A stretch of DNA of 59,751 bases, taken from positions 1 through 59,751 of the forward strand of contig CAJYJO010000021.1 in assembly GCA_913774845.1 (NCBI GenBank), given 5' to 3'. The DNA is from an uncultured Microbacterium sp. Lineage in GTDB: Bacteria > Actinomycetota > Actinomycetes > Actinomycetales > Microbacteriaceae. The translations under genes were made by a program, and so were the position numbers. Shown here in pieces: positions 8,620-15,963 of the stretch (positions are counted from its first letter, which is position 1; each line of letters begins with the position of its first letter). Under the pieces are notes generated by a model that did not search any database, had not been told where the DNA came from, and worked only from the letters and a program-made list of their open reading frames with translations.

Positions 8620-10026
8620 TCAGCCGATCACCACCCGGGGACGGCTGCGCACCGCGTCGGAGATGCGCAGCAGGAACGCGACGATGATCCAGTTCGCGAT
8701 GAGCGAGGAGCCACCGGCGGCGAGGAACGGCGTGGTCAGACCGGTCAGCGGGATGACGCGGGTCACGCCGCCGACCATGATGAACACCTGCAGCGCGATG
8801 GTGAACGAGAAGCCGGTCGCGAGGAGCTTCCCGAAATCGTCTTGACCGGCCAGGCCCACACGGATGCCGCGGCTGGTGAACACCATGTACAGCGCGAGGA
8901 TCGCGAACAGGCCCACGAGGCCCAGCTCCTCGCCCAGGCTCGGCACGATGTAGTCGCTCTGCGCGAGGGGCGTGATGTACGGGCGGCCCTGACCGAGACC
9001 GGTACCGAAGAGACCGCCGTGCGACAGCCCGAAGATGCCCTGCACCAGCTGGTAGCTGCCGCCGTCGCGATCGATCACCTCGGGGTCGAACGCGTTCAGC
9101 CAGTTGGCGAAGCGCCCGTTGACGTAGGGCAGAACACGGGATGCCAGGAAGGCGCCGCTCGCGACGAGCACCAGGCCGATGAGCACCCAGCTCGTCTTGC
9201 CGGTGGCGACGTAGAGCATCGCGACGAACATGCCGAAGATGAGCAGACCCGTGCCGAGGTCGCGCTGCAGCACGATGATGCCGAGCGAGACGAGCCAGAT
9301 GATCAGCACCGGGCCGAGCTCGCGAGCGCGCGGCCACGTCATGAAGAGGAAGCGTGTGCCGGTCGAGGTGAGGCTCTCGCGCGTGCGGACGAGGTAGCCC
9401 GCGAAGAAGATCGCGAGGCAGATCTTGGCGAGCTCGCCCGGCTGGAACGACACGAAGCCGAGGGACACCCACACATCGGCGTTCTGGTCGGTACCCAGGC
9501 CCGGCACGAACGGCAGGAGCAGGAGCAGGATGCCGACGAGGCCGAAGAGGTAGGTGTAGCGGAACAGCACGCGGTAATTGCGCACGAAGATCAGCACGGC
9601 CAGGGCCGCGACCATCGCCAGGCCCGCCCAGGCGATCTGGCGGTTGCCCGTGGCATCCCATCCGCTCGACTGCAGGGCGAGGTCGATGCGGTAGATCATG
9701 GCGATGCCGAGACCGGTCAGCACCGTTCCGATGGGCAGCACGAACGGATCCGCGTCGCGCGCGCGCAGGCGCAGCACGACGTGCATCACCAGGGCGAGGA
9801 ACGCGGGCACGGCGGCGAGGATCAGGTAGCCGGGTTCGACGGCCCCGGTCGCGCCGAGCTGGACGAGGGCGATGGCCGATCCGTAGACGGCGATCGCGAA
9901 CACCAGGAGGCCGAGCTCGCGGTTGCGCTGGGTGGCCGGCATCCGGATCTTCTTGAGCGCGCGCATGACGGCGGTGTCGGTCGACACCTCGCCGCCGGAG
10001 GATCTGGTCAGCTTCTGGTCGGTCAT
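8620..10026 (-). CDS. rodA: SEDS-family peptidoglycan glycosyltransferase RodA/FtsW
   Basis: A 468-residue polytopic membrane protein with at least ten hydrophobic helices. SEDS signatures include WVSLGFVSFQPGELAK, RDLGTGLLIFG and SLGEELGLVG. SEDS proteins polymerise lipid II into glycan strands and pair with a class B PBP, here PbpA next in the operon. The first ~35 residues are cytoplasmic and charged. The start ATG (10024-10026) overlaps the stop of pstP by 4 bp, showing coupling. Confidence 0.94.
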   Translation of the reverse strand: MTDQKLTRSSGGEVSTDTAVMRALKKIRMPATQRNRELGLLVFAIAVYGSAIALVQLGATGAVEPGYLILAAVPAFLALVMHVVLRLRARDADPFVLPIGTVLTGLGIAMIYRIDLALQSSGWDATGNRQIAWAGLAMVAALAVLIFVRNYRVLFRYTYLFGLVGILLLLLPFVPGLGTDQNADVWVSLGFVSFQPGELAKICLAIFFAGYLVRTRESLTSTGTRFLFMTWPRARELGPVLIIWLVSLGIIVLQRDLGTGLLIFGMFVAMLYVATGKTSWVLIGLVLVASGAFLASRVLPYVNGRFANWLNAFDPEVIDRDGGSYQLVQGIFGLSHGGLFGTGLGQGRPYITPLAQSDYIVPSLGEELGLVGLFAILALYMVFTSRGIRVGLAGQDDFGKLLATGFSFTIALQVFIMVGGVTRVIPLTGLTTPFLAAGGSSLIANWIIVAFLLRISDAVRSRPRVVIG

Positions 10027-11261
10027 CCGCTTCCCTCCGCTGCGGGTCGAAGGCGGTCGACGATCTGCTCGGCGTCGGCGAGCGACCGGGCCGAGATGGT
10101 GGCCTCGACCGTCTGGCGGTCGAAGTCCGAGAGGTCGGCGAGCACGATGTCGGTGTCTTCGTATGGCGTCGAGAGCGAGATCGGCCCGATCGACTGCTGG
10201 ATGCCGCGGTAGATCACGACCGAGTCGTCGTCGGCGCCCACGAAGTAACGCGTCTGCGTCCAGTTGTAGCCCGCGAACAGGGCGACGCCGATGCCGGCCA
10301 ACACGACGAGCAGGGCCGCCAGCCATCCGAGGCGGCGCCGACGCGCGCGACGGCGGTCCTCCTCGATCAGCTCCTCGAGGAACTCGGCGGCGGGCTCGAA
10401 GTGCGTGGGCTCGTTCGCGACCTGGCGCGCGTGGTGCAGCCAGCTCGAGCGGCTCGGGCGGGCCGCGGGGACCACGACGCCGCTGGGGTTCGACGCGGAG
10501 CCGACGATCGCGGGCGTTCCGATGAACACCGGGTGCTGTCCGCCGACGTCGACCAGGACGACGGTGACGTTGTCGGGGGCGCCGCCGTCGAGCGCCTGCT
10601 TGAGCAGGGCGTCGGCCGTGCGCGCCGGAGGCATGCCGAGGGCGAGCGTCTTGGCGGTGTGGTCGTCGTCGACGACGCCGGACAGTCCGTCGGAGCACAG
10701 CAGCCACCGGTCGCCGTCCTGCGTCGGCATGATGAAGCTGTCGACCTCGGGGTCGGGGTCCATGTCGCCGAGCACGCGCATGAGCACGGAGCGCCGGGGG
10801 TGGTAGCGCGCCTCCTCAGGTGTGATGCGTCCCGAGTCGACCAGGCGTTGCACAAAGGTGTGGTCCGCGGTGATCTGGGTGAGCGTGTCGTCGCGGTAGA
10901 GGTAGATGCGCGAGTCGCCGATGTGGCCGATGACGGCGTAGTCGTCGACCATCACGAGCGCGCTCACGGTGGTGCCCATGCCGGCGAGCTCGGGGCGGCG
11001 GGCGACGGTGTCGATGAGCTCGGACGCCGTGTCGGACAGTGCGTCGCGGATCGCCTGCTCGGCCTCTCCAGGCGTGCGGAACGGCTGGTCGAGTTCGGTC
11101 AGCCGCGTGATCGCCAGGCCGGACGCGACATCACCTCCCGCGTGACCGCCCATACCGTCGGCGACCACGAAGAGGTTGGACCCGGCGTAACCGGAGTCCT
11201 GGTTGTTGGAGCGCACCTTGCCCGTGTGGGAGATGGCGGCGCTCGAGCCCTGGAAGACCAT
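10023..11261 (-). CDS. pstP: PP2C-type Ser/Thr phosphatase PstP
   Basis: The 412-residue protein carries a PP2C domain in residues ~5-240 with the metal-binding motifs VADGMGGHAGGDVAS, GHIGDSR and LCSDGLSGVVDDD. A linker, an Arg-rich stop-transfer stretch and a transmembrane helix near 318-340 follow, then an extracellular tail of ~70 residues. PstP reverses PknA/PknB phosphorylation. Mycobacterial PstP has the same topology. The gene lies between fhaB (9-bp gap) and rodA (overlap) in one operon. Confidence 0.94.
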   Translation of the reverse strand: MVFQGSSAAISHTGKVRSNNQDSGYAGSNLFVVADGMGGHAGGDVASGLAITRLTELDQPFRTPGEAEQAIRDALSDTASELIDTVARRPELAGMGTTVSALVMVDDYAVIGHIGDSRIYLYRDDTLTQITADHTFVQRLVDSGRITPEEARYHPRRSVLMRVLGDMDPDPEVDSFIMPTQDGDRWLLCSDGLSGVVDDDHTAKTLALGMPPARTADALLKQALDGGAPDNVTVVLVDVGGQHPVFIGTPAIVGSASNPSGVVVPAARPSRSSWLHHARQVANEPTHFEPAAEFLEELIEEDRRRARRRRLGWLAALLVVLAGIGVALFAGYNWTQTRYFVGADDDSVVIYRGIQQSIGPISLSTPYEDTDIVLADLSDFDRQTVEATISARSLADAEQIVDRLRPAAEGSG

Positions 11262-11270
11262 GGGTGAGGG

Positions 11271-11810
11271 TTACTTCCTCAACTCGAACGTCGTCGCACC
11301 GACCTTGATGGGCGCGCCCACCTTCACCTGGACGGGGGCGGCCACGCGCTGGCCGTCGTGCGAGGTGCCGTTCGTGGAGTCGAGGTCCTGCAGCATCCAC
11401 TGCTCCCCCCAGAGGACGAGACGAGCGTGGTGGCTGGAGGTGTAGTCGTCGCGGATGACCAGGCCCGACTCGCTCGAGCGACCGATCGTCAGCGGCTCGG
11501 TACCCAGGGGCAGCTCGAGACCTGCCTTCGGGCCGCTGGTGATGACGATGCGCGACACGGTCGAGGTGGTCGCGAGGCCCCCCGCCGGGCTCGGCGCGGG
11601 AGCTGCGGGCCGCTTGACCTGCGTGGTGACCGCGTCGGGCGAGGCCACGGGTGCCGGCGATGCCGGAGCGGGGGATGCCGCCGGCTCCGGGAGCTTGCGC
11701 ACCTTCACGCCGAACAGGTCGGCGCGCAGCGAGTAGACCACGCCGAAGACGAAGAACCACAGCAGGACGAGGAACCCGCCCTGCAGCAGGAGGAGAGTCA
11801 GCTGACTCAT
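11271..11810 (-). CDS. fhaB: FHA-domain protein FhaB/FipA
   Basis: The 179-residue protein begins with one hydrophobic helix (about residues 7-27), then a Pro/Ala-rich linker, and ends with a forkhead-associated domain showing TIGRSSESGLVI, SSHHARL and DLDSTNGT. FHA domains bind phosphothreonine, so it is a membrane-anchored reader of PknA/PknB signalling at the divisome. The N-terminal helix and position match FhaB (FipA) of actinobacteria. The start overlaps the fhaA stop. Confidence 0.92.
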   Translation of the reverse strand: MSQLTLLLLQGGFLVLLWFFVFGVVYSLRADLFGVKVRKLPEPAASPAPASPAPVASPDAVTTQVKRPAAPAPSPAGGLATTSTVSRIVITSGPKAGLELPLGTEPLTIGRSSESGLVIRDDYTSSHHARLVLWGEQWMLQDLDSTNGTSHDGQRVAAPVQVKVGAPIKVGATTFELRK

Positions 11811-12547
11811 GAGTGGGGTCCCCGTTCCCGGACGTCGAAGATGCTCGTGGCGTCGCCCGCCGAAGCGGGACGACGCGGCGGCTGCGCCTGCGCGACCACC
11901 CGGAACACGATATTGGTGCGGCCGATCGAGATCGTCGAATCGGGCGGCAGCGCCGCCTCGGAGACCTTGCGACCGTTGAGAGTGGTGCCGTTGGTGGAGC
12001 CGAGGTCGCGGACCATCGCGCGCTCGCCGTCCCAGAGGATCTCGACGTGCTTGCGGCTGGTCCCCGCGTCGGGGATGGTGATGTCGGCGTCGCTGCCGCG
12101 GCCGATGACCGTGCGCGCGCCGGTGAGCGGGTGTCGCGTGCCGTCGATGTCGACGACGCCGCGCCAGGCGATGCGGCCCTCGGTAGTCTGCGAGTCGACG
12201 CGTAGCGTGCCGGTCGACAGCGAGTCGTCGCGCTCGATGGAGATGGCGACCGGGCCCGCGAACGAGTAGCCCTGCGTACGCGCGTGCTTCTTGACCAGGG
12301 CATCGAGCTCGGACACCAGGGTCGAGCCCAGAGCGCTCATCTTCTCGTCATCGGCGGGGGAGAGGCGCACGGCGAACGTATTGGGCGCCAGAATGCGGTC
12401 GCGCGTGACGACGACGGCCTTCTTGTCGAGCTCGCTGCGCAGGGCCGACGCGATCTCCACCGGCTGGATGCCACTGCGGAAGGTCTTCGCGAACGCACCG
12501 TTGACGGCGCGTTCGAGACCTTTCTCGAAACTGTCGAGTAGCCCCAC
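11807..12547 (-). CDS. fhaA: FHA-domain protein FhaA with DUF3662 N-terminus
   Basis: The 246-residue protein has an N-terminal DUF3662 module (MGLLDSFEKGLERAV to about residue 120) and a C-terminal FHA domain with TVIGRGSDADITIPD, SRKHVEI and DLGSTNGT. It starts at a GTG and is the first gene of the pkn operon. In mycobacteria FhaA binds phosphorylated MviN and regulates peptidoglycan synthesis. The mycobacterial protein has a long disordered linker that is short here. The operon promoter should lie in the 12548-12630 spacer, but I see no convincing -10/-35 pair on the minus strand. Confidence 0.92.
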   Translation of the reverse strand: MGLLDSFEKGLERAVNGAFAKTFRSGIQPVEIASALRSELDKKAVVVTRDRILAPNTFAVRLSPADDEKMSALGSTLVSELDALVKKHARTQGYSFAGPVAISIERDDSLSTGTLRVDSQTTEGRIAWRGVVDIDGTRHPLTGARTVIGRGSDADITIPDAGTSRKHVEILWDGERAMVRDLGSTNGTTLNGRKVSEAALPPDSTISIGRTNIVFRVVAQAQPPRRPASAGDATSIFDVRERGPHS

Positions 12548-12631
12548 GAGACTCCTTCAGGCAGGCAGACCAGTAGGCACATCGTAGCCAGGACGGCTGG
12601 ACAGGTCATGGATGCGCTAGGTGCTCGCGTT

Positions 12632-12660
12632 TCTTGAGGGGGTTCCGACCGTGATATCCT
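12632..12660 (+). promoter_or_regulatory. Candidate promoter of tRNA-Leu
   Basis: TATCCT (12655-12660) lies 36 bases before the mature tRNA 5' end, and TCTTGA (12632-12637) lies 17 bases upstream of it. Spacing and placement suit a housekeeping sigma promoter. Seen in sequence only. Confidence 0.4.
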
Positions 12661-12696
12661 CGGAAAGTTGAGTTCGTGGCATCCGTGTCGCGTCTC

Positions 12697-12780
12697 GCGC
12701 GAGTGGCGGAATAGGTAGACGCGCTGGCTTCAGGTGCCAGTGCCCGCAAGGGCGTGGGGGTTCAAGTCCCCCCTCGCGCA
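12697..12780 (+). tRNA. tRNA-Leu (anticodon CAG)
   Basis: The acceptor arm GCGCGAG (12697-12703) pairs with CTCGCGC (12773-12779), with discriminator A at 12780. The anticodon arm is CTGGC/GCCAG with loop TTCAGGT, giving CAG, which reads CUG. A long variable arm (TGCCCGCAAGGGCGT) marks a class II tRNA, and the T arm is GGGGGTTCAAGTCCCCC. CCA is not encoded. The 3' end is duplicated 160 bp downstream, so this gene is the probable integration site of the accessory island. Confidence 0.97.
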
Positions 12781-12785
12781 CAGAA
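12764..12785 (+). repeat. Putative att site, tRNA-Leu 3' end, copy 1
   Basis: The 22 bases spanning the T arm 3' strand, the acceptor 3' strand and the first bases after the tRNA recur identically at 12924-12945. Duplication of a tRNA 3' end is the normal footprint of tyrosine-integrase elements (established). No integrase gene remains nearby. Confidence 0.65.
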
Positions 12786-12790
12786 CGACG

Positions 12791-12819
12791 AAGGCCCCCG
12801 GGTTCATCCCGGGGGCCTT
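12791..12819 (+). terminator. Rho-independent terminator after tRNA-Leu
   Basis: AAGGCCCCCGGG and TCCCGGGGGCCTT form a near-perfect 12-bp GC-rich stem with a short loop. It starts 10 bases after the tRNA 3' end and is followed by a T-rich run (CTTCGTCGTT). Confidence 0.85.
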
Positions 12820-12822
12820 CGT

Positions 12823-12898
12823 CGTTGTCTGCGGGAGCGGGAGGGCTCGAACCCGTTCGGGGTTGGGCCCCACCGCCAGAGGCTCCGCGCGCCGCGCA
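12823..12898. repeat. Direct repeat A, left border of the accessory island
   Basis: This GC-rich element has a 25-bp identical run at 12823-12847, an 18-bp identical run at 12859-12876 (ggggttgggccccaccgc) and a further 13 identical bases at 12878-12890. The second copy is at 27972-28048, 15,149 bp away in the same orientation. On the minus strand it includes GGGTTCGAGCCC, which resembles a tRNA T arm, so it may be a tRNA-derived remnant. The two copies bracket the accessory genes. Confidence 0.75.
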
Positions 12899-12923
12899 GC
12901 GGCGGGTGGAGGAGGCGGAGGGA

Positions 12924-12945
12924 AAGTCCCCCCTCGCGCACAGAA
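12924..12945 (+). repeat. Putative att site, tRNA-Leu 3' end, copy 2
   Basis: Identical over 22 bases to the tRNA-Leu 3' end at 12764-12785 and not part of any tRNA here. The 160-bp segment between the two copies holds the tRNA terminator and direct repeat A. It marks a past integration or a tandem remnant of one. Confidence 0.65.
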
Positions 12946-12995
12946 GGCGGTCTTACTTTTTCAGTAGGGCAGCTCTTTACAAATCGCAAAACGTA

Positions 12996-13024
12996 GCCGG
13001 TCAGGAGTTTTTTTCCTGGCCGGC
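12996..13024 (+). terminator. Hairpin with U-rich loop
   Basis: GCCGGTCAGG (12996-13005) pairs with CCTGGCCGGC (13015-13024) around a loop of mostly T. It resembles an intrinsic terminator stem, but the T-run lies in the loop. No intact gene is upstream on either side, so it may be a relic from the integrated element. Confidence 0.4.
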
Positions 13025-13302
13025 TTCGTCGTTTCCGCCGCCGATGGCCCACGCGCAGCTCGCCCGGGCACCCCGCAACTTCGCCGGATCAACACGAGTA
13101 GCCCCTTCCGGGGCTCGTTCTGCAACTGATGTTCGGTTCGGGCGCGAGCGACTACTAGACGCGGACGCGCTCTCCGATGAGCATCGTGGATCCGGAAGAG
13201 GATCCAGAACCGGTCATCACGGCTGCACTGCTCTCACCGTTACTGAGGCGCATACCCCCGGGGTGGTGGCCTCATGTCGAAGTACCCCGTGGGTGATGGG
13301 AA

Positions 13303-13452
13303 GTGCTGCACCGGCTCGACACGGACCTGGCCGCCATCGACCCGAAGTATCAACTTCGACGGGCTGCTGGCATCGACAACGGACTCATCTACCTCACTCG
13401 CGCACCGGCGGAATTGAGGGGTGACGATCAACCCACTCTCGCCTTGCTGTGA
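13303..13452 (+). pseudogene. Possible remnant of a small coding region
   Basis: From a GTG at 13303 to the TGA at 13450-13452 the frame gives 49 residues with protein-like composition (for example DLAAIDPKYQLRRAAGIDNG). There is no start context, and an in-frame stop precedes it. It may be the 3' end of a gene truncated when the island formed. No function is assigned. Confidence 0.25.
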
Positions 13453-13474
13453 AACTGAGAACTAATCCGCCTAT

Positions 13475-13511
13475 AGATGGTCGACTCTCGCCCCTTTGCA
13501 CATGACCATCT
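13475..13511. promoter_or_regulatory. Inverted repeat upstream of the Xre gene, candidate operator
   Basis: AGATGGTC (13475-13482) and GACCATCT (13504-13511) are perfect 8-bp inverted arms with equivalent positions 29 bp apart, about three helical turns. The second arm ends 4 bp before the GTG of the Xre regulator. The placement suggests autoregulation; binding is inferred. Confidence 0.45.
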
Positions 13512-13515
13512 TTAA

Positions 13516-13758
13516 GTGGTTTGGAAAGCAACAGATGCGCAACAGTTCGGTGACACGATACGCAGAATGCGTAGGGAGCGCGGGATAAGCCAAGAATTAC
13601 TTGCGCACAAGGTTGGTATCTCGAAGAACCACATGCAGCTGCTCGAGGCAGGGCGGGGATCGTCTCGTTCCGACGGTCCTATATCGAATCCGCGCATGAC
13701 GACTGTCTACGGTCTAGCGGAAGCTCTGGACGTGACCGCGTCGGAACTGCTGCCCTGA
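13516..13758 (+). CDS. Xre-family helix-turn-helix regulator
   Basis: The 80-residue protein is essentially one HTH_XRE domain: FGDTIRRMRRERGISQELLAHKVGIS is helix 1 and the start of the HTH, NHMQLLEAG the recognition region, and TVYGLAEALDVTASELLP the closing helix. An insertion with SRSDGPISNPR follows the recognition helix. The start is a GTG with no strong Shine-Dalgarno sequence, so it may be leaderless. Its stop overlaps the ATG of the histidine kinase (TGATG), placing it first in the regulatory and lanthipeptide operon. Confidence 0.85.
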   Translation: MVWKATDAQQFGDTIRRMRRERGISQELLAHKVGISKNHMQLLEAGRGSSRSDGPISNPRMTTVYGLAEALDVTASELLP

Positions 13759-15098
13759 TGACCATCGCGCGCACCTCGGGCGGTTCCCTAGACGCTCAGC
13801 CCATCGCTGAAACCTCGCCCGAGAGTCGTTCACTTCTCTCCCGGGTGACGGATGGGCCCGTGACATCGCTGCTTCGCTCGCCGTTGTCGGCGGCGTTGAT
13901 TTTCCTCGCCACTGTCATTCCCGTTTGCAGCGATCCTTTGCTCGCGGTCCTTAGTGGAAGCGGCCAGTGGGGGCATATCTGGCCCCCCTTAGTTGTTATC
14001 TCCCTCGTCTCTCTCGGTTGCCTACTACAGGCAGTCGCGGCCTCGCAGCTCGCCTCTCATCCAGCGTTGAGCGTCGTCGGCACGTCGGCTTGCTACTTGA
14101 TCGTCGCCATCGGCCTGAACGTTCCGACTTGGGTAGCGCCGATGCATTTGGTGATCGGCATCTCGATGTTCGCTCTCGGGAGCTACGGTCCGGCGGGGCG
14201 CGCGGCACTTACCGTCTCCGTGGTCTTGGTCGCTGCCGTGGCTGTACTGGCGTTCTGGGCTCAAGAAGCGGGTCTACCGCCATCTGCGGTGCTGAGCTTT
14301 GTTCTCACTGAGGGTGGCGGCCTGGTCTCGGTCAGCGTGGCGGCTGTTGGGCTGGGGTTGCTGTGGTCTGCCCACGAGCGGAGGACCCAGGCCGCTCGCA
14401 AGCGAGCTCAGGACGCCGAGCGGGAGCGAGAGCGCGCTGTCGAGGAGTCTCGCAACGCCGAGCGCGGGCGCATTGCCCAAGAGCTGCATGATGTCGCCGG
14501 TCAGCACTTGGCTGGCCTGGTTTCCCTGTGTGATGCGTCGTTGGAGCTGGCACCGGCTCGACCCGCACAGGCTCTCGAACTCATCGAGGAGGTGCGGGCG
14601 GAAGGGCGGTACGCGGCCGCCAGCCTGTATGGGGCACTCGGAGACCTGCGGGCAGTCGACACGGCCACCCAATCCCCCACTCCGGACCTGCGGCGGATCG
14701 ACGCGCTTATTGACTTCTGGTCTGAGCGCGGAATGAAGGTGTCCCTCAGAGCCCAGGGCGAGCTTGGACTCCTCCCTGTCGTTGTGTCAACGACGGCCTA
14801 CCGAGCGGTGAAAGAGGGGCTCTCAAACGCCGCGAAACACGCGCCCGGAGCGCCGGTGGATGTGACTGTCCGTGTGACCTCCAGTCGCCTGGACGCGACA
14901 GTCGTGAATGGTCCCGCTAACTGGCGCCGGGCGGCAGAGGAAGAGCTTGGGTTGGGTTGGGGATTGGACAGTCTGCGCGACAAGCTCGCCCTCGTTGATG
15001 GCAAGCTGCACTCGTCGGCCGAAGGTGCGGGCGGCTGGAGGTTCACCGTGCAGATCCCGTTCCCCCGCCAGGGGGAAGCGATAGATGACCACGCCTGA
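13758..15098 (+). CDS. NarL-type sensor histidine kinase of the island
   Basis: The 446-residue protein has six to eight predicted membrane helices in residues ~35-210, a coiled-coil linker rich in Arg/Glu, then a HisKA_3 dimerisation domain with His244 in RIAQELHDVAGQHLAGL and a HATPase domain (KEGLSNAAKHA N-box, then GLGWGLDSLRDKL). No extracellular sensor domain is present, as in kinases that detect membrane-associated ligands. It overlaps the response regulator by 14 bp. It is clearly related to the chromosomal kinase at 31.8-33.1 kb. It probably controls the lanthipeptide genes or senses the product (inference). Confidence 0.9.
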   Translation: MTIARTSGGSLDAQPIAETSPESRSLLSRVTDGPVTSLLRSPLSAALIFLATVIPVCSDPLLAVLSGSGQWGHIWPPLVVISLVSLGCLLQAVAASQLASHPALSVVGTSACYLIVAIGLNVPTWVAPMHLVIGISMFALGSYGPAGRAALTVSVVLVAAVAVLAFWAQEAGLPPSAVLSFVLTEGGGLVSVSVAAVGLGLLWSAHERRTQAARKRAQDAERERERAVEESRNAERGRIAQELHDVAGQHLAGLVSLCDASLELAPARPAQALELIEEVRAEGRYAAASLYGALGDLRAVDTATQSPTPDLRRIDALIDFWSERGMKVSLRAQGELGLLPVVVSTTAYRAVKEGLSNAAKHAPGAPVDVTVRVTSSRLDATVVNGPANWRRAAEEELGLGWGLDSLRDKLALVDGKLHSSAEGAGGWRFTVQIPFPRQGEAIDDHA

Positions 15099-15774
15099 GG
15101 TGATTCGCGTTCTCATCGCGGACGACAACAGGCCATTCCGGCGTGGTGTTCGACTGAGGCTGGAGAACGCGGAAGGAATCGTCGTCGTCGGCGAAGCTGC
15201 GACCGGCAGGGACGCTGTACGCGGGGCCCTCGCTGAGAAAGCCGACATTGTCCTGATGGACCTTGAGATGCCGGGCATGTCCGGCATCGAAGCGACGCGC
15301 GCTCTCGTGCGTGAGACGGAGGGGGCCACCAAAGTCGTTGTTCTCACCAGCCATGGAGAGCACAATTTGGTGCTTCGGGCGCTGGCCGAGGGTGCAAGCG
15401 GGTACCTTCTCAAGACGCATGACAGCTCTCAAATGATTGACGCTCTCCGTGCCGCCCACCAGGGTGAGGCCCTCGTTTCCACTCGCGTCGCGGCCCCCGT
15501 TCTCCAGGAGCTTGCTCAGTACAGCGCGTCCGACGATGACCAGCGACGCCTCCGCTCCCTCAGCCCCGCCGAGACGCGCGTGGTAGATCTGCTCAGCCGG
15601 GGCGTGACGACGAATGAAGCCATCGCTACCCAGCTGAAGGTCTCGGTCAACACGGTTCGTTCACACATTCAGTCCGCGCTGAAGAAGATCGACGCGGCAG
15701 ATCGAACGCAGCTCGCTCTCTGGGGCGCACGTTACCGGCACCTGCTTGGAACTCGTCCAAAAGGACGAACTTAG
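15085..15774 (+). CDS. LuxR/NarL-family response regulator of the island
   Basis: The 229-residue protein has a receiver domain with the acidic pair DD at residues 13-14, the phospho-acceptor Asp59 in IVLMDLEMPGMSG and Lys in YLLKTHD. The C-terminal LuxR-type HTH (about 155-215) shows LSPAETRVVDLLSRG and VSVNTVRSHIQSALKK. It pairs with the kinase that overlaps its 5' end. A 189-bp spacer with no gene separates it from lanKC and is where its binding site would be expected; I see no clear palindrome there. Confidence 0.9.
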   Translation: MTTPEVIRVLIADDNRPFRRGVRLRLENAEGIVVVGEAATGRDAVRGALAEKADIVLMDLEMPGMSGIEATRALVRETEGATKVVVLTSHGEHNLVLRALAEGASGYLLKTHDSSQMIDALRAAHQGEALVSTRVAAPVLQELAQYSASDDDQRRLRSLSPAETRVVDLLSRGVTTNEAIATQLKVSVNTVRSHIQSALKKIDAADRTQLALWGARYRHLLGTRPKGRT

Positions 15775-15963
15775 TCGTTCAATTCGCGGCCCGCGCCGCG
15801 CCTGGCGTCGACACCTGTGATGCAACGAGGTCCCGATGAACGGACCATTTTGCGAAGGTTGGAGGACGTTTAGCGACCGAAGCCAGCGCTCGTCGGCCCA
15901 GTCTGCGCGGCGCACCATTTCTCCCGTCGCTCGAACGGGCGCAGAACGGTGCGGGTGGTCGCG

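Larger units (their letters stand above)
12946..13515. other. Gap at the left end of the island: hairpin and degenerate sequence
   Basis: No convincing intact gene is visible. A hairpin lies at 12996-13024 and a short coding remnant at 13303-13452. The inverted repeat at 13475-13511 stands directly before the Xre gene. The other open frames here have no ribosome binding site and no recognisable protein character. An integrase or excisionase would be expected here, but none is present. Confidence 0.6.

Noticed and set aside
12804-13052. Small Arg/Gly-rich proteins around the tRNA-Leu downstream region
   Set aside because: These frames translate the direct repeat and the terminator; composition is that of non-coding GC-rich DNA.
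15779-15963. Possible second precursor peptide in the spacer before lanKC
   Set aside because: The short frames there (for example from the ATG near 15822) have neither an LxLQ-type leader nor Ser/Cys ring motifs.
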